Shown piece after piece: positions 61,488 to 64,000 of a stretch of 64,000 bases of DNA. Every line of letters begins with the position of its first letter. Positions within the stretch are counted from its first letter, which is position 1. Source of the stretch: Salvator merianae. Its lineage: Eukaryota > Chordata > Lepidosauria > Squamata > Teiidae. A program made the position numbers and the translations under genes. Below the pieces are notes generated by a model. It worked only from the letters and a program-made list of their open reading frames with translations, was not told where the DNA came from and did no database searches. Location: assembly GCA_003586115.2 (NCBI GenBank), contig QVOM02000090.1, positions 14,332,506-14,396,505 on the forward strand. The letters run 5' to 3'.

Positions 61488-61627
61488 TGCATGGGGCCCT
61501 CCATGCAGTTTCCTTGGAAGGGATGCAGAAGCCGTTTGCCACTGCCTACTTCCATGGAGAACTGGGGATCGAACCAGCAACCCTCTGCTTTCCAGGCAGT
61601 TTGCTCTACCACCTAGATACAGCCCCT
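61488..61627 (-). mobile_element. tRNA-derived SINE, first of a tandem pair
   Basis: The minus strand reads 'ggctgtatctaggtggtaga', 'gcaaactgcctggaaagcag', then B box 'gctggttcgatccccag' and 'gtaggcagtggcaaacggct'. Same family as 52915-53040. Confidence 0.75.
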
Positions 61628-61750
61628 CTCAGATGCAGTTTTCTTGGCAGAGATGCAGAAGTGGTTGCCATTGCCTACTTCCAGGCAGAGGCTGGGGATC
61701 AAACCAGCACCCCTCTGCTCTCCAGGCAGTTTGCTCGACCACTGAGTTTC
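61628..61750 (-). mobile_element. tRNA-derived SINE, second of a tandem pair
   Basis: The minus strand reads 'actcagtggtcgagcaaact', 'gcctggagagcagaggggtg', B box 'gctggtttgatccccag' and 'gtaggcaatggcaaccactt'. It lies head to tail with the previous copy and is diverged from it. Confidence 0.75.
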
Positions 61751-63297
61751 AGGCATTCCCTCAACTATCTTTACAACACTGTATAAATAGATAAATATGA
61801 ACTCATCATCCTTGCATGGCAAGGCACCCACAAATTTGCTCCGTAGATTCTTCCCTTTCCCCCCATAGTCCTACCGAGAGATGAAAGAACACAGGTGTTT
61901 GTCTAACTTTTGTGGCTTCCTCTGAGAGGAGACACCTGATAAATCAGCAGAAGTTAATGATCAAAAACCTTATCTGAGTCTTTTCGTTTATAAATTCATA
62001 AGACAAAAGAGAAATAATAAAGCCACTGGATAATTAGTAACCAGCTCCCTTCTGCAGCCTTGGAAATCAAACCAATCCTCCTCCTCAGCTGCAACACAGA
62101 CTCTGGAGCGATGGGAAGGGGCCAGGGCTACGAAGGGGCGAGCTTTGAAAGCGGGGCAAAATGGGAAAGGAAGGAGATTCAGGGAAGTGGTCTCAGGGAA
62201 TAACAAGGAAAGCCGCGGAGAAGGGGAGGCGCCTGTGGACCGTTGGACCCAACCTGCTTCTCCCACAGGTAAGTGAGGGGTAAGGTGCCATGCCAGAAGC
62301 AAAGGGGGCTTTCTTAAGAAATACACTCGGCCGGCAATCGCGATGCCAAGTTGCTAAAGGGCGCGTTGGCGCAGGACTTCTCTTCTGCCTACAGCACCCT
62401 AACGCAAGATGTCTACTGCCTTTGCTCCCCAGAGAGGGCCGGCAGCTTTTCTGCCCCGGAGCTGAGGTCTCCCTTTCGCTGGCACCCGGGTGAGGCTTCT
62501 GCGGTTCACCTCCGCCACCTTTCAGGGACCAAGAGCTCGGGTGCATCCGCACCCTGGGTCCAGGGACCACCTCTCCTTCTCCGGGAGGTTAAGGAGAGGC
62601 CGGCTCGTTTTAGATCGGGGGACCTTGTCAGGACCAGGTGGTATTTGTGACAAAGTTTGGGGGGACCAAGGAGGTCTTCAGCCACCACCTCTGAAGGAGC
62701 TGAAGAAGGAAGTTCCCACAACGTCAGCCCAGGTTCAGCCTGCCGCACATGCGGGGTGGCAGAAGCCGGGTCACCTGGGTACCCAGGGATCCTCTCTAAG
62801 CCCCCAAGGTTGGCCGCCTGGGTTCTTTGAGGCAGTCAACCCGGAAATCCCCATCCTGTGATTATGAATGATGAGAAATGGTGCATTTCTGTTAAGATTT
62901 CCCAGTGACAGCACCTCTAGGAATGCCCGAAGTGCAGACATTTCCACCTGCGTCTTAGCCGGAGCATTAATAAACAGCACAAAGGTGGCCCAGCGCTTGC
63001 GAGTTTAACGGGGACCCCAGCCGCTCCCAGCGCAACGTCTGAAACGGCCTTTGTTTTCGCTGAGAGCGCGCCAGCGTTTCCCCATGCCCAGTCCCCTGTT
63101 TATCGGGGCTTTGAGGCATTCTCCTGGGATGTCTCTGAAATTTTAGGTCGGTGATCCCACAGACGAAACACTGGCGTTCGCTTTGGTCCTGGGCATTTCC
63201 AACCCTTTAGACCCTACAGGTTAAACAGTAGGTACTGAACGAGAGAGGAGAAGACAGCGGGGAAGGAGAAGAAGAGAAAATCAACGGCCAGAGGGGC

Positions 63298-63303
63298 TCT
63301 TAC
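63298..63303 (-). other. HNF1A: HNF1A exon 1 splice donor
   Basis: The minus strand reads ...CTA TTG CA|GTAAGA, a consensus donor that splits the glutamine codon after two bases. Human HNF1A exon 1 ends at the same codon phase (coding position 326, in codon 109). Confidence 0.93.
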
Positions 63304-63638
63304 TGCAATAGTCTTTCCACCACTGCTTTCTGGTGAGACGCCTCTTCTGGGCTCAAGTTTTCCAGTTCTTTCATGATGGGAGGAGTGAAGTCTTCCCCGT
63401 CGTCGGAGGTCTCCTCTTCGGACGCCCTCGACTCCCCCATTCCGTTGGCAAGAGCTGGGAGGTCTGCGCAGGGATCCCTCTTCTCTGCCTGCATTGGGCC
63501 GCTGGGCCGCTGGTTCAGGGCATGGTGCGGGTAGGGGTCTGACTCTGTCAGGGCTTCGATCAGCGCCTCCTTGCTGAGCCCGGATTCCAGCAGGGCTCCC
63601 AAAAGCTCCACCTGAAGGTGAGTCAGCTTGGAGACCAT
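63304..63638 (-). CDS. HNF1A: Hepatocyte nuclear factor 1-alpha, exon 1 (partial CDS)
   Basis: HNF1A is a homeodomain transcription factor that binds DNA as a dimer and drives liver, pancreatic beta-cell, kidney and gut genes; in people, mutations cause MODY3 diabetes. This exon encodes 111 residues plus two bases of the next codon. Residues 1-33 ([20 protein letters not shown] and on to SKEALIEAL) are the N-terminal dimerisation domain. Residues about 35-78 form an acidic/linker region that differs from mammals ([19 protein letters not shown]). Residues from [20 protein letters not shown] to the end start the POU-specific domain. The ATG at 63638-63636 is preceded by 'gaaacc' and followed by G, a good initiation context; an in-frame extension upstream has no ATG. 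No frame damage is present. The remaining exons are not seen in the window. Confidence 0.97.
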
Positions 63639-63879
63639 GGTTTCTCCTCTGCCTTCTGCGCCTGGCACCCGAGCTGGGAAATCCGTCTCTGCAGGCTTCA
63701 GCGTTTGCTACGCCATGTTCCTGAAGTCGCACATCCACCCACCAGCGGAGCCGATATGGCAGCAGCTGTTGCCGTTCAGGTCCCGCTGCCGCCCCCCCAG
63801 AACTCCCCAAGAAAAAAAAGTTGCTCCAGACCCCCCACAACTGTCCCAAGCCAGGCTGATAAAGGGACCCTCGCCTATC

Positions 63880-63887
63880 TGTTTACA
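63880..63887 (-). promoter_or_regulatory. HNF1A: FOXA-type site in the HNF1A promoter
   Basis: TGTAAACA on the minus strand is a perfect forkhead core inside the conserved 'ccaatgtaaacaga' block. FOXA binding is inferred from the motif. Confidence 0.65.
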
Positions 63888-63944
63888 TTGGAGCAATGCA
63901 AATTCTCCAAGGTTCATATTTATCTGTGTGCTTAGGCAAGTTAC

Positions 63945-63957
63945 TGGACTTTGGACT
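63945..63957 (-). promoter_or_regulatory. HNF1A: HNF4A-type DR1 site in the HNF1A promoter
   Basis: The minus strand reads AGTCCAAAGTCCA, two half-sites spaced by one base. Its position and flanks correspond to the HNF4A-binding element of the human promoter, through which HNF4A activates HNF1A in liver and islets. Confidence 0.8.
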
Positions 63958-64000
63958 TCGGCATTGCACGGCAGTTCAGAAAGTGTGCACGAAGGGAGGG

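Larger units (their letters stand above)
60936..63297. other. Non-coding DNA; HNF1A intron 1 on the minus strand
   Basis: The stretch holds a tandem SINE pair (61.49-61.75 kb) and moderately GC-rich, apparently unique sequence at 62.1-62.85 kb. Open frames there overlap on both strands with no family resemblance. No further HNF1A exon is visible. Confidence 0.6.
63639..64000 (-). promoter_or_regulatory. HNF1A: HNF1A promoter and 5' untranslated region
   Basis: Upstream of the ATG, the minus-strand sequence from about 63960 to 63875 keeps long stretches that I recognise from the human HNF1A promoter: 'gaagtccaaagt' and 'taagcacac.gataaatatga' then 'accttggagaattt' and 'gctccaatgtaaacaga'. It is much more conserved than the adjoining 5'UTR. 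The transcription start should lie between this block and the ATG, but it cannot be placed exactly. Confidence 0.85.

Noticed and set aside
63214..63849. A 211-codon minus-strand frame overlapping HNF1A exon 1
   Set aside because: It is another frame over the same exon, promoter and intron. The HNF1A frame matches the known protein and splice phase exactly.

Overview
The window looks like nuclear DNA of a squamate reptile (lizard, gecko or snake). It is gene-poor and intron/intergenic-like, and it carries a BovB (RTE) LINE 3' end, many CR1 3' ends, an L2-type LINE 3' end, L1 pieces, and tRNA-derived SINEs of the kind common in squamates. Only two protein-coding exons can be named with confidence. 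Both lie on the minus strand and both are identified from the translated sequence.

RTN4R (Nogo-66 receptor 1, NgR1): the large second exon at 23850-25282 holds essentially the whole mature protein (cysteine caps, leucine-rich repeats, stalk, GPI-anchor signal). A clear splice acceptor precedes it. The small first exon, with the start codon, was not found. HNF1A (hepatocyte nuclear factor 1-alpha): first coding exon at 63304-63638, with a canonical splice donor that splits a CAG codon, and upstream a strongly conserved liver-type promoter with HNF4-like and FOXA-like sites that runs to the window end.

Layout. 1-23.1 kb: non-coding DNA with dispersed repeats, a CpG-rich promoter-like patch at 8.3-8.96 kb with a perfect CArG box, and a BovB 3' end at 9.05-9.24 kb. 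23.1-25.28 kb: RTN4R exon 2 and probable 3'UTR. 25.3-53.2 kb: more non-coding DNA with CR1, L2, SINE, MITE-like and simple repeats. 53.2-60.8 kb: the most unusual part, a nested satellite. Its basic unit is 2264 bp: an internally deleted L1 (1896 bp, minus strand) plus a 368-bp GC-rich spacer. The spacer is itself made of three diverged monomers of about 128 bp that begin with telomere-like (T/C)TAGGG, and the middle monomer carries three exact TTAGGG copies. In the third spacer the middle monomer is amplified to nine head-to-tail copies (exactly 1024 bp longer). 60.8-63.3 kb: a stray monomer, a SINE pair and a moderately GC-rich stretch leading into HNF1A intron 1.

The gene order is a puzzle. 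HNF1A is read towards lower coordinates, so its exons 2 onward should lie between 63.3 kb and the left edge. None was recognised there, and RTN4R occupies 23.9-25.3 kb. A rearrangement or assembly join inside the satellite, a very long intron 1, or a detached first exon are all possible. The satellite is the likeliest place for a join.
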